Notes: generated from the letters alone by a model not told the origin. Numbered from the stretch's first letter, positions 33,316-41,010 are shown. The stretch: 64,000 bases of DNA from Phaeovulum sp. (GCF_030684035.1 NZ_JAUXPI010000062.1:25499-89498), one strand, 5' to 3'. Numbers and translations: made by a program.

Positions 33316-34356
33316 TCACATGCCGAACACTTCGTTCCAGCGGTCGATCCAGCCCGCCTTGGCGGCGTTCATCGCGGCGTAGTCGATGCGCTTGAGCCCG
33401 GCGATCATTTCGGCACCATAGGTCCATTTGGCTGCGGCCTCGGGGCTCAGCACCACGTTCCTGCCCGATGGCGCATCAACCCCCTGCTCGCCGAGCACCA
33501 CTTGCAGCGCCGGATCGAGAATGAAGTTGATGAATTGATGCGCAAGCTCGACGTTTTCCGCACCCTTGGGAATGTTGACCGTGTTCAGCGTCGCATAGTC
33601 GCCATCTTCCAGCTTGGCCCAGACCACCGTCGGCACCGCTGCCTGCAACTGGCCAAGGCTGAAATCCTGCGCCAGCGAAACGGTGATTTCGCCGGTCGAG
33701 AACAGGTTGATCATCTCGGAGCCGGTATTGTAGTTCTTCACCACATTCGGTTTCAGCGCCGCCACTTCGGCCCATGCCGGTGCCGGGTCGGCAAAGACCG
33801 AGGTGCCCGCCTTGTCGCCTGCCAGCATCACCACCATCGGACCGGCGGTCGTGGTGATCCCCGGCAGCGAGATCGAGGCGGCAAGATCGGCGCGCCAGAG
33901 GTCGTTCCAGTGGGTGATCGGCGGCGTCACCTTGGCGGAGTCATAAACAATGCCAACCCGGCCAATCGTATAGGCGGGGCCATAGGCACCCTGCGGTGCC
34001 TGCGCGATGTCATGCAGCCCGGCGATATTGGGGGCCAGCGCGCGGTCAACCGGCTGGAACAGGCCTTCTTCGATGCCGATCTGGCTGAAGCTGTCGGTCA
34101 GGTAGATGACATCAACGCCCTTGCCATCACGCACCCGCAGCTTGTTCAACCGGTCGGCGTTGTTGCCGGTTTCGAAAACCAGCTCGCAACCGCACAAAAT
34201 CTGGAACGGTTGCACGATGAACTCGTTGAGCTTGTCACCGTTGAACCCCCACCACGAAATGGTGAGCGTCTTGGCCGAAACGAGTTGCGGCATCGCGGCC
34301 GCGGTCAGTGTCAGAAGTGCCGCGCCTGACAGGCGCTTGAGCGAATGCAGGGACAT
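33316..34356 (-). CDS. Periplasmic solute-binding protein, PotD/spermidine-putrescine type
   Basis: A 346-residue binding protein. A signal peptide (MSLHSLKRLSGAALLTLTAA..., cleaved after VSA) is followed by TLTISWWGFNGDKLNEF, the normal first strand of this family. Later motifs include VDVIYLTDS, GRVGIVYDSAKV, ITHWNDLW and a C-terminal AGWIDRWNEVFGM. The ATG at 34356 is preceded by GAGGT. It is the first gene of the importer operon; its upstream region now begins only 105 bases from the insertion element, so its native promoter may have been disturbed or replaced. Confidence 0.92.
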   Translation of the reverse strand: MSLHSLKRLSGAALLTLTAAAMPQLVSAKTLTISWWGFNGDKLNEFIVQPFQILCGCELVFETGNNADRLNKLRVRDGKGVDVIYLTDSFSQIGIEEGLFQPVDRALAPNIAGLHDIAQAPQGAYGPAYTIGRVGIVYDSAKVTPPITHWNDLWRADLAASISLPGITTTAGPMVVMLAGDKAGTSVFADPAPAWAEVAALKPNVVKNYNTGSEMINLFSTGEITVSLAQDFSLGQLQAAVPTVVWAKLEDGDYATLNTVNIPKGAENVELAHQFINFILDPALQVVLGEQGVDAPSGRNVVLSPEAAAKWTYGAEMIAGLKRIDYAAMNAAKAGWIDRWNEVFGM

Positions 34357-34461
34357 GTGTGACCTCGTGTTGGAGAAGGTGAGCGATCTGGCAGCGGCGG
34401 GGTTCGCCCGCTCTGGTGCCGCAAACGCTACTTTCACGCTTCGCCAGTTGCAATGCCCTTT

Positions 34462-34469
34462 CCCGGCAC
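34462..34469. repeat. Target-site duplication, left copy
   Basis: CCCGGCAC directly abuts the left inverted repeat of the insertion element and is repeated exactly at 37110-37117. An 8-bp duplication shows that the element moved by transposition and that these are its true ends. Confidence 0.92.
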
Positions 34470-34488
34470 GGTAGTGTCTCAGTTTGAA
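34470..34488. repeat. Left terminal inverted repeat of the insertion element
   Basis: GGTAGTGTCTCAGTTTGAA, a perfect match to the complement of the right end. The transposase stop codon (34479-34481) lies inside it. Confidence 0.95.
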
Positions 34489-35369
34489 TTTACTTTTTTC
34501 CGGTAAGGCCCGCGCGGCTTGGGTGCAGGTGCGGCGGCGTCGACCAGTGCAACCAGCCATTCCATATCGTGCAGGGTCTTGCTCACGCCAGCAGCCATTG
34601 CCGGGGTGCATTTCAGCGTCTTGTGGATGCGCACAAAATTGTAGTGGACGAAGTAGAGCGAGAGCATGTGCAGGTGGTTCGCCACTTTCTTGCTGAAGCC
34701 GTTAGTCAGGCGGGTGAACCGACGCATCCCCATGCGCATGGTCAGATTCTGGCGCTCAACGTGCGAGGTGCTGATCATCGCCGGATCGGGCTTGCCAAAG
34801 ATCGGTTCCTTGATCGCGCCAGTGCATTCGGCGGGGGAATACTTGCGCTCGTGGCCCTTCGCGCCCGTAGGCTCGCCATAGAGTTTGACCAGCATTGCAT
34901 AGTCGATATCGGCGGCGAAAGCATCTCCCACGGCCTTGAGGTAAGCCCCGTGCCCATCCGTGGTCAGTTGAACCCGGTTCGCCAGACGGTCGGCCAGATC
35001 GAACATGAACTCGCGCGCGGTTGCAGCCGAACGGTCGCCAACCTCAAAGGCGACGATCATCTTGCTGTCGCGGTCAATCGCGGTCCACGTCCACACGTCA
35101 CCAGCGCCATCTGGGGCAGCTTTGGCCTCCGCAACATTCTTGTCCTTGGCATAGACGAAGGACCAGATTTCGTCGCACTGGACCTGAGCCGCTTTAACGT
35201 TGCGCACGGTCACGTCATGGTAGGCTGCGCAAGCCCGGCCAGCGTCCTCAAGCAGCTTGGTCACGGTGTTAATAGAGACGCCCGTAATGCGGCTGATCGA
35301 CCGCATGGACGATCCCTCAACCAGCATGCTGAGGATGGTGACGCGGGCTTTGATGTCGAGCTTGTTCAT
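34479..35369 (-). CDS. DDE transposase of the insertion element (IS1-like family)
   Basis: A 296-residue transposase. An N-terminal helix-turn-helix (SMRSISRITGVSINTVTKLL, residues 21-40) is followed by the acidic triad D66 (QCDEIWSF), D138 (TTDGHGAYL) and E205 (HVERQNLTMRM), then RRFTRLTNGFSKKV and the YFVHYNFVRIHKTLK C-terminal block. Proteins of this type are usually filed as IS1 or IS1595-like; the 8-bp target duplication and GG-terminal repeats fit either. The start MNKLDIKARVTIL (35369) was preferred over an ATG 13 codons upstream. The reading frame ends within the left inverted repeat. Confidence 0.9.
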   Translation of the reverse strand: MNKLDIKARVTILSMLVEGSSMRSISRITGVSINTVTKLLEDAGRACAAYHDVTVRNVKAAQVQCDEIWSFVYAKDKNVAEAKAAPDGAGDVWTWTAIDRDSKMIVAFEVGDRSAATAREFMFDLADRLANRVQLTTDGHGAYLKAVGDAFAADIDYAMLVKLYGEPTGAKGHERKYSPAECTGAIKEPIFGKPDPAMISTSHVERQNLTMRMGMRRFTRLTNGFSKKVANHLHMLSLYFVHYNFVRIHKTLKCTPAMAAGVSKTLHDMEWLVALVDAAAPAPKPRGPYRKKVNSN

Positions 35370-35430
35370 ACCTATATGATATGAACTTTTATGCTTATCG
35401 TCAAGCACAATGTTTCCGATTCACATGGCA

Positions 35431-35463
35431 AGCTTCGTGTGCTAAGCATCAACACACGAAGCT
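35431..35463. terminator. Hairpin beside the tRNA-like gene
   Basis: An 11-bp perfect stem AGCTTCGTGTG / CACACGAAGCT with an 11-base loop lies eight bases after the 3' end of the tRNA-like gene on the minus strand. It could terminate that transcript, although no T-run follows. Confidence 0.5.
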
Positions 35464-35470
35464 CTGTTGA

Positions 35471-35546
35471 TGGCGCGCCCGGTCAGAATCAAACTGACGA
35501 CCTGGAGAGTAGCAATCACCCGCTCTATTCGCTGAGCTACGGACGC
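35471..35546 (-). tRNA. tRNA-like gene inside the insertion element, apparent anticodon GCT
   Basis: The 76-base segment folds as a cloverleaf with encoded CCA: acceptor GCGTCCG/CGGGCGC (one G-U), D-stem GCTC/GAGC, anticodon stem GGTGA/TCTCC with one T-T mismatch and loop TTGCTAC (anticodon GCT, serine codons AGC/AGU), a five-base variable loop, T-stem GTCAG/CTGAC and loop TTTGATT. Serine tRNAs normally have a long variable arm, absent here. The D-loop lacks the GG pair and the T-loop has T instead of C56, a change that could be compensatory. It may be a degenerate captured tRNA or a functional oddity. Confidence 0.55.
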
Positions 35547-35846
35547 AAAGTGGTCAGCCCGAAAGCTGACCACCCCTTTCCGACCTAGGGCCGCTGCCAT
35601 ACCTTCCAAGGGATTGGGCAGCGGCCTTTCTATTTTCCTTGGCCCCGGTAGCGGGTCGGCTTCACGCCGAGGCCGTGAACCCTCCTGATCATGGCAAGCC
35701 TCCTTTGCATGCCGGTGACTATGAGTGCGCGCAACCTCACTGTCAATGCGAAAAACGAAAGACTCGCATTTTACCGTTGCTGGTCGCAGCGTTTTAGGTT
35801 AAGCTATCTATATCGATGTCCTCACGCGTGGATAGGAGCCAGCCAA
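35547..35846. other. Interval in the insertion element between tRNA-like gene and cargo gene
   Basis: These 300 bases contain two hairpins and no credible gene. GTGGTCAGC/GCTGACCAC (35550-35573) is a perfect 9-bp stem. The second, at 35589-35626, is followed by a T-rich run and is listed as a terminator. The cargo gene's promoter is presumably in the AT-richer part, about 35730-35830. Confidence 0.5.
35589..35636 (+). terminator. Plus-strand terminator within the insertion element
   Basis: A perfect 10-bp stem GGCCGCTGCC / GGCAGCGGCC with an 18-base loop is followed by TTTCTATTTT, a classic intrinsic terminator on the plus strand. No plus-strand gene ends just before it, so it may block read-through into the cargo gene or belong to an unrecognised small RNA. 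Confidence 0.7.
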
Positions 35847-36629
35847 ATGAACGGACAGCCTGAAACCATCCCGGCGGACGACAAGGCGAAACGAGAGCGC
35901 TCGACTATCGGCTTTCCGTATATGGACCTGAAGTCAGCGGCATCACTAGCCGAAGCGATTCACGGAAATGTTGGAAGCGGCGAATGTGCTGATGATCAGC
36001 TTGCCGCATGGAGCGGCCAAAGTCCAAAAAGCTCGACTTTTCGGGTTCAAGTCTCTTCCGCGCGAATGTTCGGCCTCCTTGGCGGCGACAACACTCGCCA
36101 TCGGCTGACTGACCTTGGGCGGCAGCTTGTAGACCCTAATCAGGCTCGCGCAGCAAAGGTCAAAGCGTTCCTCAGCGTTCCTCTCTACAATGCCATATAC
36201 GAAAAATATAAAGGTGGAGTCATTCCGCCGACAGCTGCACTTGAGCGCGACATGGCTCATCTCGGCGTGTCTCAGAAACAGAAGGATCGCGCTCGGCAAG
36301 CATTCGAGCGCTCAGCGGAGCAAGCTGGATTCTTCGAGCAGGGGCGCAACCGGTTAGTTCAGCCTGGGGTAAATCAGGGCGCGGCCCTCCCAAAGATGGA
36401 CACACCAGCCCCCCAAAATGGGCACGGAGACGGCGGCGGTGGTGGCGGCGGGAATACAAAAGACCCGCTAATTTCCGCGCTTATCCAGAAGCTACCAGAC
36501 ACAGGCCCGTGGGGGGCGGAGCAACGGGTAGCTTGGCTAAATTTGATGAAAATGGCCTTTCAGTTGTCCTATGGCCCGGCATCTGAAATCAGTATCAGCG
36601 TGGCTTCGGACTCGAAGCCCACCGCTTAG
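35847..36629 (+). CDS. Cargo gene of the insertion element, predicted winged-helix-like hypothetical protein
   Basis: A 260-residue protein starting MNGQPETIPADDKAKRERS, with GATAGGAG nine bases upstream. Residues 25-160 (TIGFPYMDLKSAASLAEAI, SARMFGLLGGDNTRHRLTDLGRQLV, FLSVPLYNAIYEKYKGGVIPP) have the alternation of a winged-helix repeat, resembling DUF5343-like proteins by eye. A glycine run (about 196-203) separates a short C-terminal helix containing GAEQRVAWLNLMKMAF. No catalytic motif is seen. Codon and base use are clearly less GC-biased than the chromosome, in line with transfer. Its 3' end overlaps the convergent cargo gene by about 35 bases. Confidence 0.75.
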   Translation: MNGQPETIPADDKAKRERSTIGFPYMDLKSAASLAEAIHGNVGSGECADDQLAAWSGQSPKSSTFRVQVSSARMFGLLGGDNTRHRLTDLGRQLVDPNQARAAKVKAFLSVPLYNAIYEKYKGGVIPPTAALERDMAHLGVSQKQKDRARQAFERSAEQAGFFEQGRNRLVQPGVNQGAALPKMDTPAPQNGHGDGGGGGGGNTKDPLISALIQKLPDTGPWGAEQRVAWLNLMKMAFQLSYGPASEISISVASDSKPTA

Positions 36630-36840
36630 CCGCCGCTGTCTTAGCAATCTCGGCCCTCCGCTCTGGTGTCATGCTGGACGCGCGGGCCTTGCCGCCCTTG
36701 CGCCCGAGCGCCTGCGCGGCCTTGTCCTTGCCATCATTATCCGGCGTGTCCTCAACCTCGCCCGTGGCGATCTTACCGATCAGCACAGCTAAGCCCACCG
36801 CGTCGGCGGGGCGCTTCTCTCCGTTCGGACCTTTTGGCAT
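36595..36840 (-). CDS. Cargo gene, small basic protein with GGKAR motif
   Basis: An 81-residue protein (MPKGPNGEKRPADAVGLAV...). The C-terminal half ALGRKGGKARASSMTPERR followed by AEIAKTAAAKRW is a pattern found in many small uncharacterised bacterial proteins of plasmids and mobile elements and looks nucleic-acid binding. Its ATG shares bases with the TAA of the preceding small gene (TAATG), so the two are coupled. Possible roles include an accessory regulator or antitoxin-like protein. These are guesses; no partner toxin fold is recognised. Confidence 0.7.
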   Translation of the reverse strand: MPKGPNGEKRPADAVGLAVLIGKIATGEVEDTPDNDGKDKAAQALGRKGGKARASSMTPERRAEIAKTAAAKRWASSPKPR

Positions 36841-37013
36841 TACTCAACTAACCTCACCTTGACATCCCACGATTGCGCCTCAGTGACCCGATGATCATTC
36901 TTGAGGTCACCGATGGCCTCATAGAGCGCTTCTTCCCAGGTCTGCGCTTCTTCGTTGAAGACGATAGTAACGTCGCTATCCGGCGGGCTTACTGTGATTT
37001 GGTATATTGGCAT
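36840..37013 (-). CDS. Cargo gene, 57-residue hypothetical protein
   Basis: A 57-residue acidic protein beginning MPIYQITVSPPDSDVTIVF. It has an AGGAGG ribosome-binding site at ideal spacing, which fixes the start at 37013 rather than at an upstream in-frame codon. The pattern of two beta strands (YQITVSPP; VTIVFNEE), one helix (TWEEALYEAIGDL) and a final strand (WDVKVRLVE) suggests a compact alpha/beta fold. It is transcribed from near the right end of the element and coupled to the GGKAR gene. Function unknown. Confidence 0.72.
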   Translation of the reverse strand: MPIYQITVSPPDSDVTIVFNEEAQTWEEALYEAIGDLKNDHRVTEAQSWDVKVRLVE

Positions 37014-37090
37014 GGTTCGCCTCCTATGCTTCACGCTTAGCATATAGGAACACGCGGCGCTGGGCGATACCCCTGTCAACCCCGTCAGAT

Positions 37091-37109
37091 TTCAAACTGA
37101 GACACTACC
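37091..37109. repeat. Right terminal inverted repeat of the insertion element
   Basis: TTCAAACTGAGACACTACC, the exact complement of the left end at 34470-34488. Confidence 0.95.
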
Positions 37110-37117
37110 CCCGGCAC
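37110..37117. repeat. Target-site duplication, right copy
   Basis: CCCGGCAC, identical to the 8 bases left of the element, ending 14 bases before the oppF stop codon region. Confidence 0.92.
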
Positions 37118-37131
37118 TTCCTGTCGCCAGA

Positions 37132-38124
37132 TCAGACCTCGGCCGGACCGGGAAAATGGCAGGCCACCAGATGCTCGCCCTCAGTCGGTTGCGGCACCGC
37201 TTCGGCGCAAATCGCCTCTGCGCGCGAACAGCGGGTGCGAAACACGCAGCCCGAAGGCGGTGCCAGCGGCGAGGGCAGATCGCCGACCAGCGGGATGACC
37301 ACCTTCTGCCGCTCCAGCACCGGGTCGGGGATCGGCACCGCCGACAAGAGCGCCTGCGTATAGGGATGCTGCGGCGCGCCATAAAGCGCTTGCCCCGATG
37401 CCATTTCCATCATCTGCCCCAGATAGAGCACCATCACCCGGTTCGAGATGTGCTTCACCACGCTCAGATCATGGGCGATGAAAATCAGCGTCAGGCCAAG
37501 GTCGCGCTGCAATTCCATCAAAAGGTTGATGACCTGCGCCTGGATCGAAACATCCAGCGCCGAAACCGGTTCATCGCAGATCACCAGCTTGGGGCCGACC
37601 ACCAGCGCGCGGGCAATGCCGATGCGCTGGCACTGGCCACCGGAAAATTCGTGCGGATAGCGGTTGATCTGGTTCGCCAGCAGCCCCACCCGGTCCATGA
37701 TCGCCTTGACCCGCGCCTTCACCTCGTCGCGCCCAAGTTCGGGGTGATGGGTGCGCAACGGCTCGGCGATGATCTCGCCCACGGTCATGCGCGGGTTGAG
37801 GCTGGCGAGCGGGTCCTGGAATACCATCTGGATATCGGCGCGGTATTTCAGCATCGCATGGCGTGAAAGCGGCAGAAGGTCGGTCTTGCCCTGCCAGATG
37901 GCGCGGCCGGTGGCGGGCACCATCTGGATCAGGGCGCGCGCCAGCGTGGATTTGCCACAGCCGGATTCGCCGACGATCCCCAGCACCTCGCCCTCGGCCA
38001 GATCGAAGCTGACGCCGTTGACCGCCTGCAGCTTGCGCGGCGGGGTCCAGGGCCAGTCGCCCTCGCGGCGCAGGGTGAAGGCAACGTGAAGGTCTTCGAC
38101 CCGAAGCAGAGGCGCGCCGGTCAT
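37132..38124 (-). CDS. Oligopeptide/dipeptide ABC transporter ATP-binding protein, OppF/DppF type
   Basis: A 330-residue ATPase of an opp/dpp-type importer. Walker A GESGCGKSTLARAL, the Q-loop MVFQDPLASLNPRMTV, signature EFSGGQCQRIGIARAL, Walker B LVICDEPVSALD and H-loop IAHDLSVVKHISNR are intact. The C-terminus has the oligopeptide-transporter signature with cysteines (PSGCVFRTRCSRAEAIC) that binds an Fe-S cluster or metal in some members. The ATG at 38124 overlaps the oppD stop (ATGA); the longer upstream frame is not supported. It is the last gene of the operon before the insertion element. Confidence 0.93.
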   Translation of the reverse strand: MTGAPLLRVEDLHVAFTLRREGDWPWTPPRKLQAVNGVSFDLAEGEVLGIVGESGCGKSTLARALIQMVPATGRAIWQGKTDLLPLSRHAMLKYRADIQMVFQDPLASLNPRMTVGEIIAEPLRTHHPELGRDEVKARVKAIMDRVGLLANQINRYPHEFSGGQCQRIGIARALVVGPKLVICDEPVSALDVSIQAQVINLLMELQRDLGLTLIFIAHDLSVVKHISNRVMVLYLGQMMEMASGQALYGAPQHPYTQALLSAVPIPDPVLERQKVVIPLVGDLPSPLAPPSGCVFRTRCSRAEAICAEAVPQPTEGEHLVACHFPGPAEV

Positions 38125-39089
38125 GCCATGCCCTCCAGGCTGCGGTTGCAGGCGCGCCAGCGCCCCGGCGCGTATTCGACAAGCGGCGCGAGGGTTTCGG
38201 CGCAATCTTCGCCGGCAAATTCGCAGCGCGGAGCGAACGGGCAACCCTGCTGGTCGCGGGTCATGTTGGGCGGGCTGCCGGGAATGCTGTCAAGCTCGCC
38301 GCCCTCATGGTCCACCCGCGGAATCGCGCGCAGCAGGCCGCGCGTATAGGGATGCGCGGGCTCGGCAAACAGCGGATAAACCGAAGCCTCTTCCATCACC
38401 CGGCCGCCATAAAGCACGATCACCCGTTCGCAGAACCCGGCGATCACCCCAAGGTCATGGGTGATGAGAATGGTGGCCATGCCGAACTCGCGCTGCAACT
38501 CGGCCAAGAGCTGCATGATCTGCGCCTGCACGGTCACATCGAGCGCGGTCGTCGGCTCATCGGCGATCAGAAGGTCGGGGCGGCACAGAAGCGACATGGC
38601 GATCATTACCCTTTGCCGCATGCCGCCTGAAAACTCGTGCGGATAAAGCCGGATGCGGCCCTTCGCATCGGGAATTTTCACCGCATCGAGCATGCGCACG
38701 CACTCGGCCAGCGCCTCCCGCCTGCTCATGCCCTTGTGGTGCACCAGCACCTCGGCCATCTGCTCGGAAACCCGCAAATAGGGGTTGAGCGAGGTCATCG
38801 GATCCTGAAACACCATGGCAATGTGGTTGGCGCGGATCGGGTTGATGATCGCGGGCGGGGCGTTGAGAATCTCCTGCCCGTCGAACTTCACCGAGCCGCG
38901 TGCCCGCCCGTTCTGCGCCAGCAGGCCCATGATCGCGAAGGCGAGCTGGCTTTTGCCCGAGCCGCTTTCGCCGACTATCCCCAGCGTCTCGCCGCGCGCC
39001 AGCGTCAGGTTGACGCCGTTCACCGCATTCACCGTGCCGTCATTGGTGGCGAAGGATACGCCGAGGTCTTTCACGTCCAGCAGGGCCAT
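38121..39089 (-). CDS. Oligopeptide/dipeptide ABC transporter ATP-binding protein, OppD/DppD type
   Basis: A 322-residue ATPase, partner of the OppF-like protein. Walker [15 protein letters not shown] has Gln in place of the usual Thr, as in many OppD proteins. The Q-loop is [16 protein letters not shown], signature [16 protein letters not shown], Walker [14 protein letters not shown]-loop [11 protein letters not shown], and the C-terminal [17 protein letters not shown] cysteine motif is present. The ATG at 39089 follows the permease stop by one base. Confidence 0.93.
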   Translation of the reverse strand: MALLDVKDLGVSFATNDGTVNAVNGVNLTLARGETLGIVGESGSGKSQLAFAIMGLLAQNGRARGSVKFDGQEILNAPPAIINPIRANHIAMVFQDPMTSLNPYLRVSEQMAEVLVHHKGMSRREALAECVRMLDAVKIPDAKGRIRLYPHEFSGGMRQRVMIAMSLLCRPDLLIADEPTTALDVTVQAQIMQLLAELQREFGMATILITHDLGVIAGFCERVIVLYGGRVMEEASVYPLFAEPAHPYTRGLLRAIPRVDHEGGELDSIPGSPPNMTRDQQGCPFAPRCEFAGEDCAETLAPLVEYAPGRWRACNRSLEGMA

Positions 39090-39090
39090 T

Positions 39091-40017
39091 TCAGCGGTCC
39101 TTCGGATCAAGCGCATCGCGCAACCCGTCGCCGACAAAGAAGAAGGCGAAAAGCGTGATGACGAAGAAGAACAGCGGAAACGCCAGTTGCCAGAGCGTGC
39201 CGTAGTTGATGGTACCCGAGCCTTCGGAAATCAGCGCGCCCCAGCTTGTCAGCGGCTCCTGTACGCCAAGCCCGAGAAACGAGATGAAGCTTTCGGTCAG
39301 GATCATCAGCGGTACCAGCAAGGTTGCATAAACCGCAACCACGCCCAGCAGGTTCGGCACGATATGGCGGCGGATGATGGTCAGCCGCGAAACCCCGGTG
39401 GCCTCGGCCGCCTCGATGAATTCCTTGTGCTTGAGGCTCAGCGTCTGGCCGCGCACGATCCGGCTCATGTCGAGCCAGCTTATCAGCCCGATGCCCATGA
39501 ACAGCATGATGATCGAACGGCCGAAGACAACCAGCAGCAGGATCAGCACGAACATGTAGGGGATCGACATCAGGATATCGACCAGCCGCATCATCACGTT
39601 GTCGGTGCGCCCGCCGACATAGCCCGCGAAAGCCCCGTAAAAGGTGCCGACCAGCACCGCGATGGCAGAGCCCACGATGCCCACCGCAAGGCTGATCTGG
39701 GTGCCCTGCACGGTGCGCGCGAACAGATCGCGGCCAAGGTCATCGGTGCCGAAATAATGGCCGTTGGAAAGCGATGGCCCGCCCTTTTCGGCGATCTGCC
39801 CCATCACCGAGAAATCGAGCGTCTCGTTCGAATAGGCCGCGATCATGTTGCCAAACACAGCGAAGGCGAGCACGAGCAAAAGCACGACCAACCCGCTGAC
39901 CGCCGCCTTGTTCTTCAAGAACCGCTTGCGCGCATCAGCCCAGAGCGAGCGGCCCTTGACCTCGTCGCCTGCCAGCCTGTCGGCAAGGCTTTTCATTCGG
40001 GTGCTGTCAATGACCAT
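39091..40017 (-). CDS. Oligopeptide/dipeptide ABC transporter permease, OppC type
   Basis: A 308-residue inner-membrane permease with the OppC N-terminal segment (SLWADARKRFLKNKAAVSG followed by a helix VVLLLVLAFAVFG), the GTDDLGRDLFAR motif typical of OppC/DppC, and the EAA loop FIEAAEATGVSRLTIIRRHIVP. It ends one base before oppD begins. An internal ATG at codon 8 is an alternative start. Confidence 0.93.
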   Translation of the reverse strand: MVIDSTRMKSLADRLAGDEVKGRSLWADARKRFLKNKAAVSGLVVLLLVLAFAVFGNMIAAYSNETLDFSVMGQIAEKGGPSLSNGHYFGTDDLGRDLFARTVQGTQISLAVGIVGSAIAVLVGTFYGAFAGYVGGRTDNVMMRLVDILMSIPYMFVLILLLVVFGRSIIMLFMGIGLISWLDMSRIVRGQTLSLKHKEFIEAAEATGVSRLTIIRRHIVPNLLGVVAVYATLLVPLMILTESFISFLGLGVQEPLTSWGALISEGSGTINYGTLWQLAFPLFFFVITLFAFFFVGDGLRDALDPKDR

Positions 40018-40020
40018 GAT

Positions 40021-40944
40021 CTAGTACCGGATCTTTGGGTCGATCCAGGCGTAGAGGATATCGACCAGAAGGTTGAAGAGAATGGTGAGCGCGCCGACCA
40101 GAATCGTTACCCCCATCATCACCGCATAGTCGCGGTTGAGCGCGCTATCGACGAAAGCCTTGCCGATGCCGCCGGTGGAAAAATACATGTCCACCACCAC
40201 CGAGCCGGTGATCATCGTCACGAAGGCGGGGCCGAGGTAAGAGACCACCGGCAACATCGCAGGCTTCAAGGCGTGGCGCACGATCACCTTGTGCATCGGC
40301 AGGCCCTTGGCCTTGGCGGTGCGGATGTGGTTGGAGTTCATCACCTCCAGCATCGATGAACGGGTGATCCGGGCGATCGAAGCCATGAACGAGGTGGAAA
40401 GCGCCACCACCGGCATGATCAGGTATTGCCACTGCCCGCCCTCCCAGCCGCCTCCCGGCAGCCATCCGAGCCAGAGCGTGAACACCAGCACCAGAATCGG
40501 TGCCATCACGAAGTTCGGCAGCACCTGCGCGCCAATCGAAATGCCGACCGCGAGGTAATCGAGCCAGGAATTGTGCCAGATCGCCGCCGCGACGCCGAGG
40601 CTTACCCCGACCACCACCGCCACCACGAAGGAAATCGCGCCATAGGTCAGCGTCACCGGAAAACCCTGCGCGATGATCGCGTTGACCGTGCGGTCCTTGT
40701 AGATGAACGAGGGGCCGAAATCGAAATCCGACACGATCCCCCAGACATAGGTCAGCATCTGCCGCCACATCGGCTGATCGAGCCCGTATTTGGCGTTGAG
40801 GTTGGCCAGCACCTGCGGCGGCAACCCGCGTTCCGACGTAAACGGGCCGCCGGGGGCGGCATGCATGAGCAGGAACGAAAACACGATGAGCAGCAGCAGG
40901 GTTGGCACGGCAATGGCCAACCGCCTTGCAATATAGGCGAACAT
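40021..40944 (-). CDS. Oligopeptide/dipeptide ABC transporter permease, OppB type
   Basis: A 307-residue permease starting MFAYIARRLAIAVPTLLLLIVFSFLL, the typical OppB N-terminus. APGGPFTSERGLPPQ and the EAA region HIRTAKAKGLPMHKVIVRHALKPA are conserved. The ATG at 40944 was chosen at the usual OppB start; a 17-codon upstream extension runs through a hairpin and is unlikely. It forms the transmembrane channel with the OppC-like protein. Confidence 0.93.
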   Translation of the reverse strand: MFAYIARRLAIAVPTLLLLIVFSFLLMHAAPGGPFTSERGLPPQVLANLNAKYGLDQPMWRQMLTYVWGIVSDFDFGPSFIYKDRTVNAIIAQGFPVTLTYGAISFVVAVVVGVSLGVAAAIWHNSWLDYLAVGISIGAQVLPNFVMAPILVLVFTLWLGWLPGGGWEGGQWQYLIMPVVALSTSFMASIARITRSSMLEVMNSNHIRTAKAKGLPMHKVIVRHALKPAMLPVVSYLGPAFVTMITGSVVVDMYFSTGGIGKAFVDSALNRDYAVMMGVTILVGALTILFNLLVDILYAWIDPKIRY

Positions 40945-40953
40945 GGGTCTGAT

Positions 40954-40976
40954 CCCCGACCTGAAAAGGGTCGGGG
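40954..40976 (-). terminator. Intercistronic hairpin between oppA-like and oppB-like genes
   Basis: A perfect 8-bp stem CCCCGACC / GGTCGGGG with a seven-base loop lies just upstream of the oppB-like gene. Such stems after binding-protein genes usually cause partial termination or protect the 3' end of the abundant binding-protein mRNA, which would give more SBP than permease. Confidence 0.6.
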
Positions 40977-41010
40977 GCGCGCGGAACCCGCGCACCCCCG
41001 GTTGCCTTTG

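Larger units (their letters stand above)
34470..37109. mobile_element. Insertion element (2640 bp) with IS1-like DDE transposase and cargo genes
   Basis: The element is bounded by perfect 19-bp terminal inverted repeats GGTAGTGTCTCAGTTTGAA (34470-34488 and its complement at 37091-37109) and by an 8-bp duplication of CCCGGCAC. Inside are a transposase (minus), a tRNA-like gene, a 260-residue protein gene (plus) and two coupled small genes (minus). Its central part is visibly less GC-rich than the chromosome. It landed 14 bases after the oppF stop, between two ABC-importer operons on the same strand. The perfect ends and duplication suggest a recent insertion. Confidence 0.93.

Noticed and set aside
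36220..36459. A 79-codon minus-strand frame inside the cargo gene
   Set aside because: It is antisense to the better supported 260-residue gene, has no ribosome-binding site and an Arg-rich shadow composition.
34470..37109. Prophage or integrative element based on the tRNA inside
   Set aside because: No integrase, structural or replication genes; exact inverted repeats and an 8-bp duplication identify a transposase-based element instead.
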